In this document: positions 25,065 to 34,892 of the stretch, one piece after another | Position numbering within the stretch: the first letter of the stretch is position 1 | How the letters are laid out: each line of letters starts with the position of its first letter | Assembly: GCF_002953255.1 (NCBI RefSeq) | Contig: NZ_CP026498.1 | Span: 317,006 to 381,005, forward strand | Direction of reading: 5' to 3' | From: Streptomyces sp. CB01881 | Lineage (GTDB): Bacteria; Actinomycetota; Actinomycetes; Streptomycetales; Streptomycetaceae | Length of the DNA: 64,000 nucleotides | Position numbers and translations under genes: made by a program | Notes under the pieces: generated by a model | The model's input: only the letters and a program-made list of their open reading frames with translations | The model's database searches: none | What the model was told of the DNA's origin: nothing

Positions 25065-26093
25065 CTACCCCCGCGCGGCCGTCGTCCCGTCGTCCCGCCG
25101 GGCGCCGCGGCGGCGCTGCCAGAGGACCGGCGGGACGACGGCGGCGAGCGCGGCCGCCTCCGGGGCCGGCAACTCCTCCAGCGGGTCGGCCCCGCCCGCC
25201 CCGGCCGGGCCGGCCTGCGCCTGGCGGCTGTCGAACGCCCCCTGGTCGTCGAGGGCCTTCCGGTCGAAGGTGCCGGGGACCGGCAGGGTGTCCCAGCGGC
25301 TCACCGGCCAGGCGACGACGAAGGCACGACCGATCACGTTGTCCACCGGGACGAAGCCGCCGCCGGGCTCGTTCACGTGGTAGCGGGAGTCGCGGGAGTT
25401 GTTGCGGTGGTCGCCCATCACCCAGATCCGGTCCTTGGGGACCTTCACCGTTCCCACCGGCGAATCGCCGCACGGGGTCGCCCCCGGGTAGACGTACGGC
25501 TCGTCCAGCGCCACGCCGTTCACCTTCACCGGGCTGCCGGCGTTGCACTCGACGGTGTCCCCACCGACCGCGATCACCCGCTTGATCAGGTCCTTCTCGT
25601 CCTGCGAGGGCATCAGGCCGACCAGGCCGAGCGCCTTCCTGACACCCCGTACGACGGAGTTGCCGGACTCCTCCGGCGCCGTCTCCAGCCAGCCGCCCGG
25701 GTCACGGAAGACCACCACCTCGCCGCGCTCGGGCCTGGCGCCGAACCACGGGGTCAGTTTGTCGACCAGCACCCGGTCGTTCTTCTCCAGGGTGTGCTGC
25801 ATCGAGCCCGAGGGGATCGAGAAGGCCTGCACGAAGAAGGTCTTGATACCCAGTGAGAGCACCAGGGCGACCAGCACCAGGATCGGCAGCTCCTGCCAGA
25901 AGGGTCGCTTCCTGCGTTGCTTCCCCTCCCCCGACTCCGTGCCGGCCCCCGGCTCGGCACCGTCCCCCGGTTCCGCACCGGCCTCCGGCCCAGCCCCGCC
26001 GCCCTGCGAAACCGCCCCGCCCGCGGGAGCCGCCCCGTCCGCGGTCGCCGCCGCGCCCGCTCCGCCGGTCTCCGCAGTGTTCTCGCCACTCAT
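25065..26093 (-). CDS. lepB: Signal peptidase I
   Basis: This 342-aa type I leader peptidase removes signal peptides at the outer membrane face. After a 60-residue Gly/Ala/Glu-rich cytoplasmic tail comes a membrane helix (ILVLVALVLSLGIKTFFVQA). The catalytic Ser97 is in FSIPSGSMQHTL, and the Lys is in LIKRVIAVGGDTVE (about residue 170). Box E is present as VMGDHRNNSRDSR. A second hydrophobic segment near the C-terminus (AAALAAVVPPVLW) ends in Arg-rich sequence, as in some Streptomyces Sip proteins. The start at ATG 26093 follows GGGAGGGG. It stands alone here, away from the rplS/rnhB cluster where streptomycete sip genes usually lie, so it may be an extra paralog. Confidence 0.93.
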   Translation of the reverse strand: MSGENTAETGGAGAAATADGAAPAGGAVSQGGGAGPEAGAEPGDGAEPGAGTESGEGKQRRKRPFWQELPILVLVALVLSLGIKTFFVQAFSIPSGSMQHTLEKNDRVLVDKLTPWFGARPERGEVVVFRDPGGWLETAPEESGNSVVRGVRKALGLVGLMPSQDEKDLIKRVIAVGGDTVECNAGSPVKVNGVALDEPYVYPGATPCGDSPVGTVKVPKDRIWVMGDHRNNSRDSRYHVNEPGGGFVPVDNVIGRAFVVAWPVSRWDTLPVPGTFDRKALDDQGAFDSRQAQAGPAGAGGADPLEELPAPEAAALAAVVPPVLWQRRRGARRDDGTTAARG

Positions 26094-26147
26094 CCCCTGG
26101 GCCCCTCCCAACGGCCTGTCGGGGCCCGTACGGAACCCCGCTGTCAG

Positions 26148-26852
26148 CTAACGATCGGAGGTTCCCGGCCGCGCCCGGACGTGCATGCGCTCGCCCTGGG
26201 CCCCGAACAGGCTGAGGAACTCGACCGCGTTCGGCCCGGCGTTGCCGAAGGCGTGCGGGATCCGGGTGTCGAACTCGGCCGCCTCGCCGGCCGTGAGGAC
26301 CAGGTCCTGCGAGCCGAGCAGCAGGCGCAGCCGGCCCGCCAGCACGTAGACCCACTCGTGGCCCTCGTGCACCTTGCGTTCCAGCTCGGGGCCGGCCCGG
26401 AAGCCCGGGGGCATGATCTGCTTGTAAGCGTGCAGCCCGCCGAGGTGGCGGGTCAGCGGGACGAAGGTCTGGCCGCCGCGGGTGAACGGGCGGGCGTGCA
26501 CCCGCGGGTCACCGGTGGCCGGGGCGCCGACCAGCTCGTCCAGCGGAACGCGGTACTCCCGGGCCAGTGGCAGCAGCAGTTCCAGGGTGGGCTTGCGCTG
26601 GCCGGACTCCAGCCGGGAGAGGGTGCTGAGGGAGATGCCGGTGGCCTCGCTCAGCACGGCCAGTGTGGTGCCCCGTTCGCGCCGCAGCGCCCGCAGCCGG
26701 GGGCCCACCGCGTCCAGGACGGTGGAGAGCTCCTCGGTGGCGGAGGCGTCGGCGCTTACGTTGACGTTGGCGTTGGCGGCGGCGTCGGCTGCTGCGGCGG
26801 CGGCGGCGGCGGCACGGTCGCCGCTGTGGTGGGGGTGGGCCATGCCTTCCAT
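26148..26852 (-). CDS. XRE-cupin transcriptional regulator
   Basis: This 234-aa protein has an Ala/Asn-rich low-complexity N-terminus (a run of nine Ala, then NANVNVSADA). An XRE helix-turn-helix follows (about 45-105, LAVLSEATGISLSTLSRLES), then a C-terminal cupin_2 domain (about 130-230, HEGHEWVYVLAGRLRLLLG). Such regulators usually sense small metabolites. ATG 26852, behind GGAGCGGCAG, was preferred; ATG 26843 is possible. It is followed closely by the signal peptidase gene, but no link is evident. Confidence 0.9.
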   Translation of the reverse strand: MEGMAHPHHSGDRAAAAAAAAADAAANANVNVSADASATEELSTVLDAVGPRLRALRRERGTTLAVLSEATGISLSTLSRLESGQRKPTLELLLPLAREYRVPLDELVGAPATGDPRVHARPFTRGGQTFVPLTRHLGGLHAYKQIMPPGFRAGPELERKVHEGHEWVYVLAGRLRLLLGSQDLVLTAGEAAEFDTRIPHAFGNAGPNAVEFLSLFGAQGERMHVRARPGTSDR

Positions 26853-26928
26853 CTGCCGCTCCGGCAAGCCGGTTTGTCAAACGGGCAGCACCCGGGCGGG
26901 GGCCGCCCGCTCCCGGGCAGGGCCCTCC

Positions 26929-27787
26929 TCAGTGCTCGCCGCCCAGCATGATCCGGGCGATCGGCTCGCGGCGGCCGACCACGCCCGCCTTGGCGAACAC
27001 CGACTTCAGATGGTCCTGCACGGTGTACGGCCTCATCGCCGGCTGCCGGGAGACGTCCCGCGTGTCGCAACCGCGGACCAGCAGCAGCGCCACCTCCTGC
27101 TCCCGCGCGCGTCGGCCCGTACGCGGAGAGGTAGAGCGGAATCGCGTCGGCCGGTGTGGCCGGAGCCGCCACCACCGTCACCTCCCCCGCCGCCACGCCG
27201 TGCAGCAACGAGGCGTGCAGCACGTACCAGCGGCCGTCCCGCGACTGCACCCGGCCGGTGGCAGGAGCGCAGCGCGTTGCCGAGGTGCCGGGCCGCGGTC
27301 TCGGCGAGTTCGAGCTGCCGGCCGGGGAAGGGCCCGCGGTCCGACGCGCGCATGAACGCGGCGCAGCCCCACATCCCGCCGTGAGCGTCGAAGACCGCGC
27401 GCAGCTCGTCGCCGAATCCCGCCGGGGCGATCTGCTCGCGGTAGCGGACGCTGTGCTCGGGCCTGCCCCGGGTCACCCGGCTGAGCGTCTCGGCCCGGGC
27501 GCCGCTGTGGCGGATCTTCGGGAAGGTGGCGAGGTCGTCGGCCCAGACCTCCAGCCGGACGGCCTCCTCGAAGCGGTCGAGGCCGAGGTCGTCGCTGGGC
27601 ACCGAATTGACCAGTCCCGTCGCCGGATCGGCGGTGTGCCAGCAGACGGCGTCGAACTCCATGGCCCCGCGCAGGAGTTGGTCCGCCGTCCGGAATACCT
27701 CCGCCGACCCGAGGCCGGCCCCGCCAGCTCCCGCAACCCCTCGATCGCCCGTTGCGCCGCCGCCCCGCGAACCCCACGTGATCCCAT
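26929..27787 (-). pseudogene. LuxR-type regulator broken by three frameshifts
   Basis: Coding similarity moves through all three frames. It starts at ATG 27787 with QRAIEGLRELAG, shifts near 27725 into AGLGSAEVFRTADQLLRGA and a GAF-like middle (FDAVCWHTADPATG), shifts near 27260 into RDGRWYVLHASLLHG, and shifts near 27115 into the DNA-binding end. That end has REQEVALLLVRGCDTRDVSR, YTVQDHLKSVFAKAG and RREPIARIMLGGEH. The intact product would be about 280 aa with a C-terminal LuxR HTH. Three independent shifts argue for real decay rather than one sequencing error. Confidence 0.8.
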
Positions 27788-27933
27788 GGCCCGGAAGCCA
27801 ACACGCCCACCGTGCACGCACCATGCCCCGATCGGCAGCGCTCCCCGCGCCTCCGGCCGGGCTGCGGGGAGCCAGAAGTGCGCCATCCTGCCGGGCACAC
27901 ATCACTCGGCATCCGCATGGACGCATACCCAAT

Positions 27934-30900
27934 TCACTCAGCAGTCTGGACAGTCTCCGCCTCGGCGAGGAGCGCCCCAGCGGCCAACGACCAGGGCACC
28001 TGTGCGCTCAGGGTCGTGCGAACCTCCGCCGCCAGACGGAAGGCACTGGGCAGATCCGCCAGCACCTTGTCGATTTCGCGTGCCCAGGTGTCGGCGTCCT
28101 CGTCATCGTCACCAGACATCGGGACGAGGAGGCGGCCCGCCATTTCACGGCCGAGCCGGTCATGGAGCAGATCCGCCAGCCCGCTCTCCCTGCTGATCAG
28201 GACCGGGACGCCACTGGTAATCGCCTCCACCCCAACCAGGCCGAAGCCCTCCTTGCGTGACGGCATGATCACCAGGCTCGCCCGGCCCATGTCACCGGCG
28301 AGGCGTTCCTGGTCCGGCGAGTACGGCCGGACCACGACTTCGAGGCGGGGATCGCCCGCCCAGGCGCGGATCTGATCACGTTGCTCGTCCGCCCGCTCCG
28401 CCGGAGCGCCCCTGACCAGCAGGCTGATCCGGTCGCGTCCGGCTTTCTCCCGCCATTTGGTCACCTGTCCACAGGCCCGGGCCGCCAAGTCCAGGCCTTT
28501 CAGGTCCCAGTCCTCGGTCCTTCCGACCATCAGGACCCTCACCAACCCGCCTGGCGGAGTACGAGGCGAATCGTCATCAACATCGAAGCCTGGAACAATC
28601 AGCAGCGGCTCCGGCACGCCAGCGCCCAGCTCGTTCACGAATCGATAGTGGAGGCGCTTCCCTACGGTGACAACCCGATGCGCCGAGACGCCGAGCCGAC
28701 GCTCGACATCGGTCCGCTCCTCCGCCACCAACGCACGGTCACTTGTCCGGTCCGGCTTGTGCCACTCGATCTCGTCGGGGGCCATGTGGATAAAGTGAAG
28801 CCGCCGGGCCCTCTTGTAGAAGCCGGCGACGATCGCCTCGGCGGCATCACCAGTGATCCGCCCATGCCCGATGACCAGGTCCGGGGTGACGCCCTCGGGC
28901 AGTTCCGGCCGCCGGCTGAGCCGGGCCTCTTCTGAGCGCCCGGGCACGTTCTCGGCCGGCAGCAGCTCAACCCCGGCAGCCTTGGCGCGCGCCATCTCGC
29001 CTTGGTCGGCATGAAGTACCGTGCAGTAGACCTTCGCGCCGGCGGCGGCCAGGGCCCGGCACATTCGCCGATTGAACGTGCTCAGGCCACCGTGTGCCGA
29101 GGACCACTCGGTGGCCACCGCCAACACGGTCGGGACATGGTGCTCAGCCTGGGGCTCGGCAGGAGGTTCCTCCACAACCAGTACCTCACTACCCCGGCGG
29201 TACCCGGTCAGCGCGAGCGGAGCATCGAAGGCGTCAGCAAGATTCAGGCCGACCTGCTCGCGGAGCGTGACACCCGCGCCATCCGCCGTCGGAACCAGTA
29301 GGTAGAGCGTTTCGAACCCGCCGATAGTCGGCCCGATGTCGGCGGCTCCCGCCAGCAGCCACACCTGCGCGGACTCCAGATCACCCTGCACGAGATAGGC
29401 CATCGCCCCGTTGTAACGCGCAAGGGCTCGCGTCATGCGCTCCTCGGCTCCGTCTACAGCTTTCTGCGCCCACTCCGCTGCGACTGCGGCCTCGCCCTCC
29501 AGCAGCGACAAGTAACAAAGGTTGTTTGCGATCTTACTGGTCGGCTTCAGCTCGTAGGCGGCCACCAGGAGTTCCCATGCACTACTACGGTCACCCTGCC
29601 CATAGTGCAAGTAGAACGCGTGAAAATAGTTGTCGGCGAGATCCGCACGAGTATGCCCAACGGACAGTCGCAACCACTCAGCAATGTCCGACCAGGAGCG
29701 CAACGGCCACCGCGTCAGTTCGGCACTGAGCTCTCCGCCCAGCCCCGCCACCCGCTCTACGGCGGCCTGGAAGCCGGTGGCCCCTTCCAGGTCGAAAGCG
29801 CTGTCGCCGGCCGAACAGAGCCAGCGCACGACGGCCGTGCCCCGGTAGGAGCATGTGACAGTCGTGATATCCAATGTGGAAGGCCGCCCGCTTGCGAGAA
29901 TCGCCCTGTGAAGGAACTGCACCCCGTGTGGCACCGGCTCCGGCCCATCGGCGCTCAGTACCTCAAGAGCCCTCTTTGCGCGGTCGACAGTCGCCTGTGG
30001 CATCCCCGGACAGCATGTGGGAAGCCTGTGAGCCGGCTCCGCCGCGAACTGAGCGAGAAGGCATTCCAAGCGCCACGTGAGCAGCGTAGGGTAGCCGTCG
30101 GCACTCATGATCTGTGGGAGCTCGTGCTGGCCGAGCCGATTGAGCGTCCACAGGCGTACGTAGATCAGATCGAAGAGCTCTGCGTCTTCGGACAGCGCGA
30201 CCCTTTCAGCGTCCCGGAGCACCCCTGTGTCGACCAACTCCCGATGGTGGGCGTCAAATGCCTCTCTGGTGATCGTGGGCCGCCCAAGCAGCTCCCGCGC
30301 AAACCAGACTTCGTCCGCGGTTGCCTGGCCAAGCGCCGAGCAGAGCACGTTGAAGACTTCAAGCCGCTCAAGGCTCATGCCCCGAACGAGCCGGACGAGG
30401 GGACGGTCAAGGACATTCTTGCCCTGTTCCATCCGGGACCGCACGTCTTCAAGCATCTCGGTGGTGAGTTCCATCGTGGTGGCGGAGCCTGTCTGCCAAC
30501 GCGCGAACATCTCATGACAGTAGAGCTGAATGCCGTAGGGGTTCCCGTCAGTCAGCCGCCGCAGTTCTGAGACTGTTGCCTGGAAGTGCTCAAAGCACCG
30601 CGCATCCAAACCAACGCTGCGCAAGGGTCGAAGAATACAGTCCCGAATTTCCTCGAATTCAAGGAAGCGCTTAACCTCAATGTGGGCAAACTGGCGACTG
30701 AGTGGCGAAAACACTTCATTGATCTGGTCGACCAGGCCCGACGTTCCGGCGAGTAGCACGACATAGCCCGCAATCCGAGTACCGAGCGATCGCAGAGAGG
30801 AGAGGACGTCCCCGTTCTCGGCGATGAGTTGAGCCTCGTCAATGAGAAGAGCGATCGGCCTGCCCAGGGTACGGACGAAGTACCCGAGATCGGCGCGGAG

Positions 30901-31362
30901 TGCGGCCTCCGACGGCGCGCCACCTGTCCCGGCGAGGGCGAGCGCCTCGGGAAACTCCAGTGGGAAGTCATCGGGCGGGGTGGCGCCGGCGAAGACACGC
31001 CGGACGGCAACTGGCGTGACGAGCCCGTCCCTGTCGAACACACCCTCCAATGCGAGGGCCGTGACGAGCTCCTCGTAAACCTTGCGGTAGAAGGAGGCCA
31101 AAGTGGCATCACCCGGGAGGAGCTCCACCCTGACGGGGAGAACCCCTCTCTCACGGGCAAGCAGCTCGGTGATGTTCAGCAGGCTGGTCTTGCCGGCGCC
31201 CCGCATCCCGTAGACAGCGACGTAGCCGATCGGCCGGTCCACCCTTGCCTGTCCAAGCTCATAGTCAATGCGTCCGAGTTCCGCGGCCCGCCCGGCGAAC
31301 AGCTCCTCACTTCGTACCGGGCTCCGATAGTCATACGGATTCTGCAACTGCTGCACGCCCAC
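27934..31362 (-). CDS. AAA/STAND NTPase-TPR-glycosyltransferase fusion, 1142 aa
   Basis: Three modules are visible. The NTPase has a Walker A GMRGAGKTS at residues 52-60, a Walker B ALLIDEAQ at about 171-178 and a sensor-like LLAGTSGLVDQ. A winged-helix and TPR-like helical middle follows (about 400-720, for example YNGAMAYLVQGDLESAQVWL). From about 745 there is a GT4-type glycosyltransferase with a substrate-binding start (EWSSAHGGLSTFNRRMCRAL) and the sugar-nucleotide motif EGFGLVGVEAITSGVPVL near 1070. The GTG at 31362 follows GAGGGGAGCC. The gene is visibly less GC-rich than its neighbours, suggesting transfer. A STAND-like switch with an enzymatic effector would suit a conflict or defence protein; a carbohydrate-biosynthesis regulator is the alternative. 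An IS element begins 52 bases upstream of the start. Confidence 0.85.
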   Translation of the reverse strand: MGVQQLQNPYDYRSPVRSEELFAGRAAELGRIDYELGQARVDRPIGYVAVYGMRGAGKTSLLNITELLARERGVLPVRVELLPGDATLASFYRKVYEELVTALALEGVFDRDGLVTPVAVRRVFAGATPPDDFPLEFPEALALAGTGGAPSEAALRADLGYFVRTLGRPIALLIDEAQLIAENGDVLSSLRSLGTRIAGYVVLLAGTSGLVDQINEVFSPLSRQFAHIEVKRFLEFEEIRDCILRPLRSVGLDARCFEHFQATVSELRRLTDGNPYGIQLYCHEMFARWQTGSATTMELTTEMLEDVRSRMEQGKNVLDRPLVRLVRGMSLERLEVFNVLCSALGQATADEVWFARELLGRPTITREAFDAHHRELVDTGVLRDAERVALSEDAELFDLIYVRLWTLNRLGQHELPQIMSADGYPTLLTWRLECLLAQFAAEPAHRLPTCCPGMPQATVDRAKRALEVLSADGPEPVPHGVQFLHRAILASGRPSTLDITTVTCSYRGTAVVRWLCSAGDSAFDLEGATGFQAAVERVAGLGGELSAELTRWPLRSWSDIAEWLRLSVGHTRADLADNYFHAFYLHYGQGDRSSAWELLVAAYELKPTSKIANNLCYLSLLEGEAAVAAEWAQKAVDGAEERMTRALARYNGAMAYLVQGDLESAQVWLLAGAADIGPTIGGFETLYLLVPTADGAGVTLREQVGLNLADAFDAPLALTGYRRGSEVLVVEEPPAEPQAEHHVPTVLAVATEWSSAHGGLSTFNRRMCRALAAAGAKVYCTVLHADQGEMARAKAAGVELLPAENVPGRSEEARLSRRPELPEGVTPDLVIGHGRITGDAAEAIVAGFYKRARRLHFIHMAPDEIEWHKPDRTSDRALVAEERTDVERRLGVSAHRVVTVGKRLHYRFVNELGAGVPEPLLIVPGFDVDDDSPRTPPGGLVRVLMVGRTEDWDLKGLDLAARACGQVTKWREKAGRDRISLLVRGAPAERADEQRDQIRAWAGDPRLEVVVRPYSPDQERLAGDMGRASLVIMPSRKEGFGLVGVEAITSGVPVLISRESGLADLLHDRLGREMAGRLLVPMSGDDDEDADTWAREIDKVLADLPSAFRLAAEVRTTLSAQVPWSLAAGALLAEAETVQTAE

Positions 31363-31511
31363 GCGGCTCCCCTCACGTCAGGGGAAGCGTATCGGGGTGC
31401 CGATCGAACTCCGCGCAGGAAGTCGGCGGATCGACTCTGCTGGCGAAGTCGCTCGGGTGGGTGTGGGACAGTAAGTGCCTGCCGGTTGAGGTGAGTTGGC
31501 TGTCTGTAGGG

Positions 31512-31960
31512 GTGGTTGTACTTAGGCCTGTAGGGGCGTACGGGATTCCGGCGGAGACTGCGGCGTTGGCTCGTAGGGTTCATCCGGGCGGGACCGATGA
31601 GATGCGGGTACGGGACGCGCTGGGACCGTTGTTCAGCGACGAGGACTTCACCGTGGGTGAGTTCGAGGAGATGTACGCGGACCTGGGGCGGCCCGGTATC
31701 TCGCCGGCGCTGCTGGCGATGGTCACGGTCCTGCAGTTCCTGCACAACCTCTCCGACCGGGACGCCGCGGTCGCGGTGGCCGATCGGATCTCCTGGAAGT
31801 ACGCGCTGGGGCTGGAGCTGGAGTACACCGGTTTCGACGCCAGCGCGTTGTGCGAGTTCCGCGCCCGTCTGGCGTCCGGCGATCGGGCAGATGCCCTGCT
31901 GTCGCTGATGCTGGAACGTCTGAAGGCCGCCGGCCTGGTGCGCTCGGGCGGGCGGCAGCG
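31512..31960 (+). pseudogene. IS1182-type transposase, N-terminal part
   Basis: About 150 residues are present, including ALLAMVTVLQFLHNLSDRDA and YTGFDASALCEFRARL, the N-terminal DUF772-like domain of IS1182 transposases. The frame runs to GGRQR at 31960, where the IS3-family insertion begins. It resumes exactly at 33482 with RTDSTHV. Confidence 0.88.
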
Positions 31961-31993
31961 GAAGATTTCAAGTCCAGTGAGACGGTCGTGACG

Positions 31994-32998
31994 CTATGAG
32001 GTTTGTGGTGCGGGTTCCCTGCGTTTGGCGGGGTCGTTGATCCACGCCGCCTTCGGGATCTCGGGTGGTCTGGGGCGGCGGCCGAAGCGTTCGGGGTGCC
32101 GTGCGTATGCCTCGGCGAGGGTGACGGCCCGCTGGTCGCGGATCTCCTCCGCGGTGCCGAAGTGGACGCTGGCGGGCGCGTGGAGTCCGATGCCCGAGTG
32201 CCTGTGCTCGTGGTTGTAGTACGAGATGAAGGCGTCGAACCATTCGCGGGCGTGGGCCAGGGAGTCGAACCGCTCGGGATAGTCGGCCATGTACTTGGTG
32301 GTCTTGAACTGGGCCTCGCTGTAGGGGTTGTCGTTGGAAACCTTCGGACGCGAGTGGCTCCTGGTGACGCCGAGGTCGATCAGCAGCTGGGAGACCTTCT
32401 TGCTGGTCATGGAGGTGCCGCGGTCGGCGTGCACGGTCTCGGGGACGATGCCGTTGCGCGTGATGGCCTCGCGGATCAACTCCTCAGCCCGTTCCGCTGA
32501 TTCGGCCAGTTCGACGGTGTGACCGACGATGTAGCGGCTGAAGATGTCGATGATGACGTAGGCGTGGTACCAGATGCCCTTCCTGGGGCCGGCCGCTTTG
32601 GTGATGTCCCAGGTGAACACCTGCGAGGGGCCGTCGGCGACCAGTTCGGGCACCGTCGTGGCCGGGTGGGTGGCCTGGCGGCGGCGCTCACCCGACTGGC
32701 CCCGCTCACGCAGGATCCGGTACATCGTGGAGACCGAGCAGTGGTAGCGCCCGGTATCCAGCTCACGGGCCCAGATCTGCGCGGGCGCCAGCTCGGCGTA
32801 CTCGGGGCTGTTCATCAACTCCAGTACCGCGTCACGCTCTTCGGAGGTCAGGGCCGACGGCTGGACCTGCGGGGACCTGGGCCCGCGCACGGGCGGCGGC
32901 TTCAGCCTGCGGTAGTGGGTGGCCCGGGAGCGGCCGGTCAGCCGGCACGCGGCGGTGATGCCCAGCTCGTGTTCGACGCCGGTGAACGCCTCGTCCAC
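31994..32998 (-). CDS. IS3-family transposase OrfB
   Basis: This 334-aa integrase-core protein has an N-terminal HTH_21-like part (ITAACRLTGRSRATHYRRLK) and a full DDE triad: FTWDITKA, VHADRGTSMTSKK and YSEAQFKTTKY. The frame lies -1 relative to orfA, 20 bases after its stop, consistent with the programmed -1 frameshift of IS3 elements. It looks intact. Confidence 0.93.
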   Translation of the reverse strand: MDEAFTGVEHELGITAACRLTGRSRATHYRRLKPPPVRGPRSPQVQPSALTSEERDAVLELMNSPEYAELAPAQIWARELDTGRYHCSVSTMYRILRERGQSGERRRQATHPATTVPELVADGPSQVFTWDITKAAGPRKGIWYHAYVIIDIFSRYIVGHTVELAESAERAEELIREAITRNGIVPETVHADRGTSMTSKKVSQLLIDLGVTRSHSRPKVSNDNPYSEAQFKTTKYMADYPERFDSLAHAREWFDAFISYYNHEHRHSGIGLHAPASVHFGTAEEIRDQRAVTLAEAYARHPERFGRRPRPPEIPKAAWINDPAKRREPAPQTS

Positions 32999-33018
32999 GA
33001 CGGGATCGGCGGCGTGGG

Positions 33019-33402
33019 TCAGTCCGCGCTCTCGGAGATCATTTCCAAGAGCGCCGACGCTTTTCCCAGGACCTCCAGCGCGGCCTTGTTCCGGGCGAGC
33101 TCCTTCTCCAGCCGTTCCACCTGCCGGCGCAGCTTCTCGTTCTCGACCTCGGCGGCGGACCTCTTCGGGCGGGCCGGGCTCGTGCGCTGGTCGACCAGGT
33201 TCTCCAGGGCCCCGGCATCACGCGCGGCCCGCCATTCGGTGACGTGGGAGTGGTACAGGCGCTCACGGCGCAGGACCGCACCCTTCTCGTTCTTGGGCGC
33301 GGCGTCGTACTCGGCGACGATCCGCAGCTTGTACTCGGGACTGAACGTGCGGCGCTTCGGCTTGGGAGCCGGGTCTGCTGCGGACGGATTGGTGCTGGTC
33401 AT
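33019..33402 (-). CDS. IS3-family transposase OrfA
   Basis: This 127-aa protein has a helix-turn-helix (RRTFSPEYKLRIVAEYDAA) followed by a leucine-zipper coiled coil (ENEKLRRQVERLEKELARNK). It is the DNA-binding partner that is fused to OrfB by ribosomal frameshifting. Confidence 0.92.
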   Translation of the reverse strand: MTSTNPSAADPAPKPKRRTFSPEYKLRIVAEYDAAPKNEKGAVLRRERLYHSHVTEWRAARDAGALENLVDQRTSPARPKRSAAEVENEKLRRQVERLEKELARNKAALEVLGKASALLEMISESAD

Positions 33403-33479
33403 CAGGGGTGGAACTCCTACTCGGGCCCTCTCAGGCTAACCCGACAAAGCGGGACGTCTCACCCAAGGCTGACAGAGAG

Positions 33480-34729
33480 GGCAGCGCACCGACTCGACTC
33501 ACGTCCTGGCGTGCGTGCGCAGGCTGAACCGCATCGAATGCCTGGGCGAGGCCCTGCGCGCGGCCTTGGAGGAGATCGCCCGTACCAGCCCCGGCCTGAT
33601 CGTGCCACTGCTCGGGCCCGGCTGGGACGAGCGCTACGGCCGCAAGGTCGAGACCAGCAGGCTCCTGCGCCGCAAGAACGCCTCGGCCACCAGGCTCGCC
33701 GAGCAGATCGGCGCCGACGGCCAGAGCCTGATCGCCGCCATCGACGCGGATGCCACCGCGGGGTGGATGCACAACCTCCCGCAGGTCAAAACCATGCGCG
33801 AGCTGTGGGGCCAGCACTTCGAGGCCACCGGCACCGGCCGACTGCGCTACCGGGACACCAGGGAACTGCCGCCTTCGGCCCAGCGCATCCGCTCACCCCA
33901 CGACATCGACGCCCGCTACAGCACCAAGGGCACGCCCGGCGCGGACAGCGTGGAGTGGACCGGCTCCAAGGGCCACCTGACCGAGTCCTGCGACGAGGAC
34001 TTACCCCACCTGGTCACCGACGTCCACACCACCTGCGCCACCGAGCCCGACGTCAGCGCCACCACCCCCATCCAGGACAAACTCATCGACCGGGACCTGA
34101 AGCCCGGTGAGCACCTGACCGACTCCGGCTACCCCAGCGGGGCGAACATCGGCGCGTCCCTGGAACGCGGCATCACCCTCATCGCGCCCGTCACCGTTCA
34201 GACCGGCCGAGGCGCCCACCACGGCACGTTCACCCCCAAGGACTTCCACGTCGACTGGCAGACAGGCGTCACCCGCTGTCCCGCCGGGGCCACCAGCATC
34301 TCCATGCGGCCGAAGAAGAACGGCCTGATCCGCGTTGCTTTCTCCCGCGCGGACTGCAGGCCCTGCCCCATCCGCGGTCAGTGCACCTCCTCCGCACCCC
34401 ACCTCGGCCGGAGCCTGGAGATCCATCCCGAACCGATCCACACGGCCCGGATGCGGATGCAGACCGAACAGGACAGCCCCGAATGGCGCGAGACCCACCG
34501 GGCCCGCGCCGGGATCGAAGGCCCCGTCTCACAAGCAGTCCGAGGCCCCGGCCTCCGGCGATCCCGCTACCGAGGCCTCGACAAGACACACCTGCAAAAC
34601 ATCCTCATCGGCATCGCGATCAACATCCGCCGACTCGGCGCCCACTACGACACCACCACCGAGCCAGAACGCCGCCCCACCCGCATCCACACGCTATGCA
34701 CCCAATACGGCATCGCAACGGCGGCCTGA
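33480..34729 (+). pseudogene. IS1182-type transposase, C-terminal part
   Basis: The frame resumes with TDSTHVLACVRRLNRIECLG, contains the DDE catalytic region (DARYSTKG, LTDSGYPSG) and the Cys-rich CRPCPIRGQC, and ends in GIAINIRRLGAHY. With the N-terminal part it would make about 565 aa. It is broken only by the IS3-family insertion, so precise excision would restore it. Confidence 0.88.
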
Positions 34730-34892
34730 CCTAGATCAAATACTTCGCCAGCAGAGTCGTGGGACCGACTTCCTGCGTCGGAAGTTGCGGACCCGGGTCA
34801 TCGTGGTGGATCGGGAGCCGACGAGGCCCGATGTCCCCTGCGCTGAGCGACTGTTGGACCTCCGAAGGATTCGTGGCGGGTACAGCCAGGGG

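Larger units (their letters stand above)
31961..33479 (-). mobile_element. IS3-family insertion sequence, 1.5 kb
   Basis: The element interrupts the IS1182 transposase codon for codon. GGCAGCG is present on both sides (31954-31960 and 33480-33486) and includes the target duplication; the true duplication may be shorter. Imperfect inverted ends share the GTGAGACG string. It carries orfA and orfB on the minus strand. Confidence 0.88.
31414..34777. mobile_element. IS1182-type element, split by an IS3-family element
   Basis: Terminal inverted repeats of about 36 bp are visible at 31414-31449 and 34742-34777. They share CGCAGGAAGTCGG at the outer end and CGACTCTGCTGGCGAAGT at the inner end. Between them lies one transposase gene of IS1182 type, interrupted in its middle by a 1.5-kb insertion. 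No clear target duplication was found at the outer ends. Confidence 0.85.
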
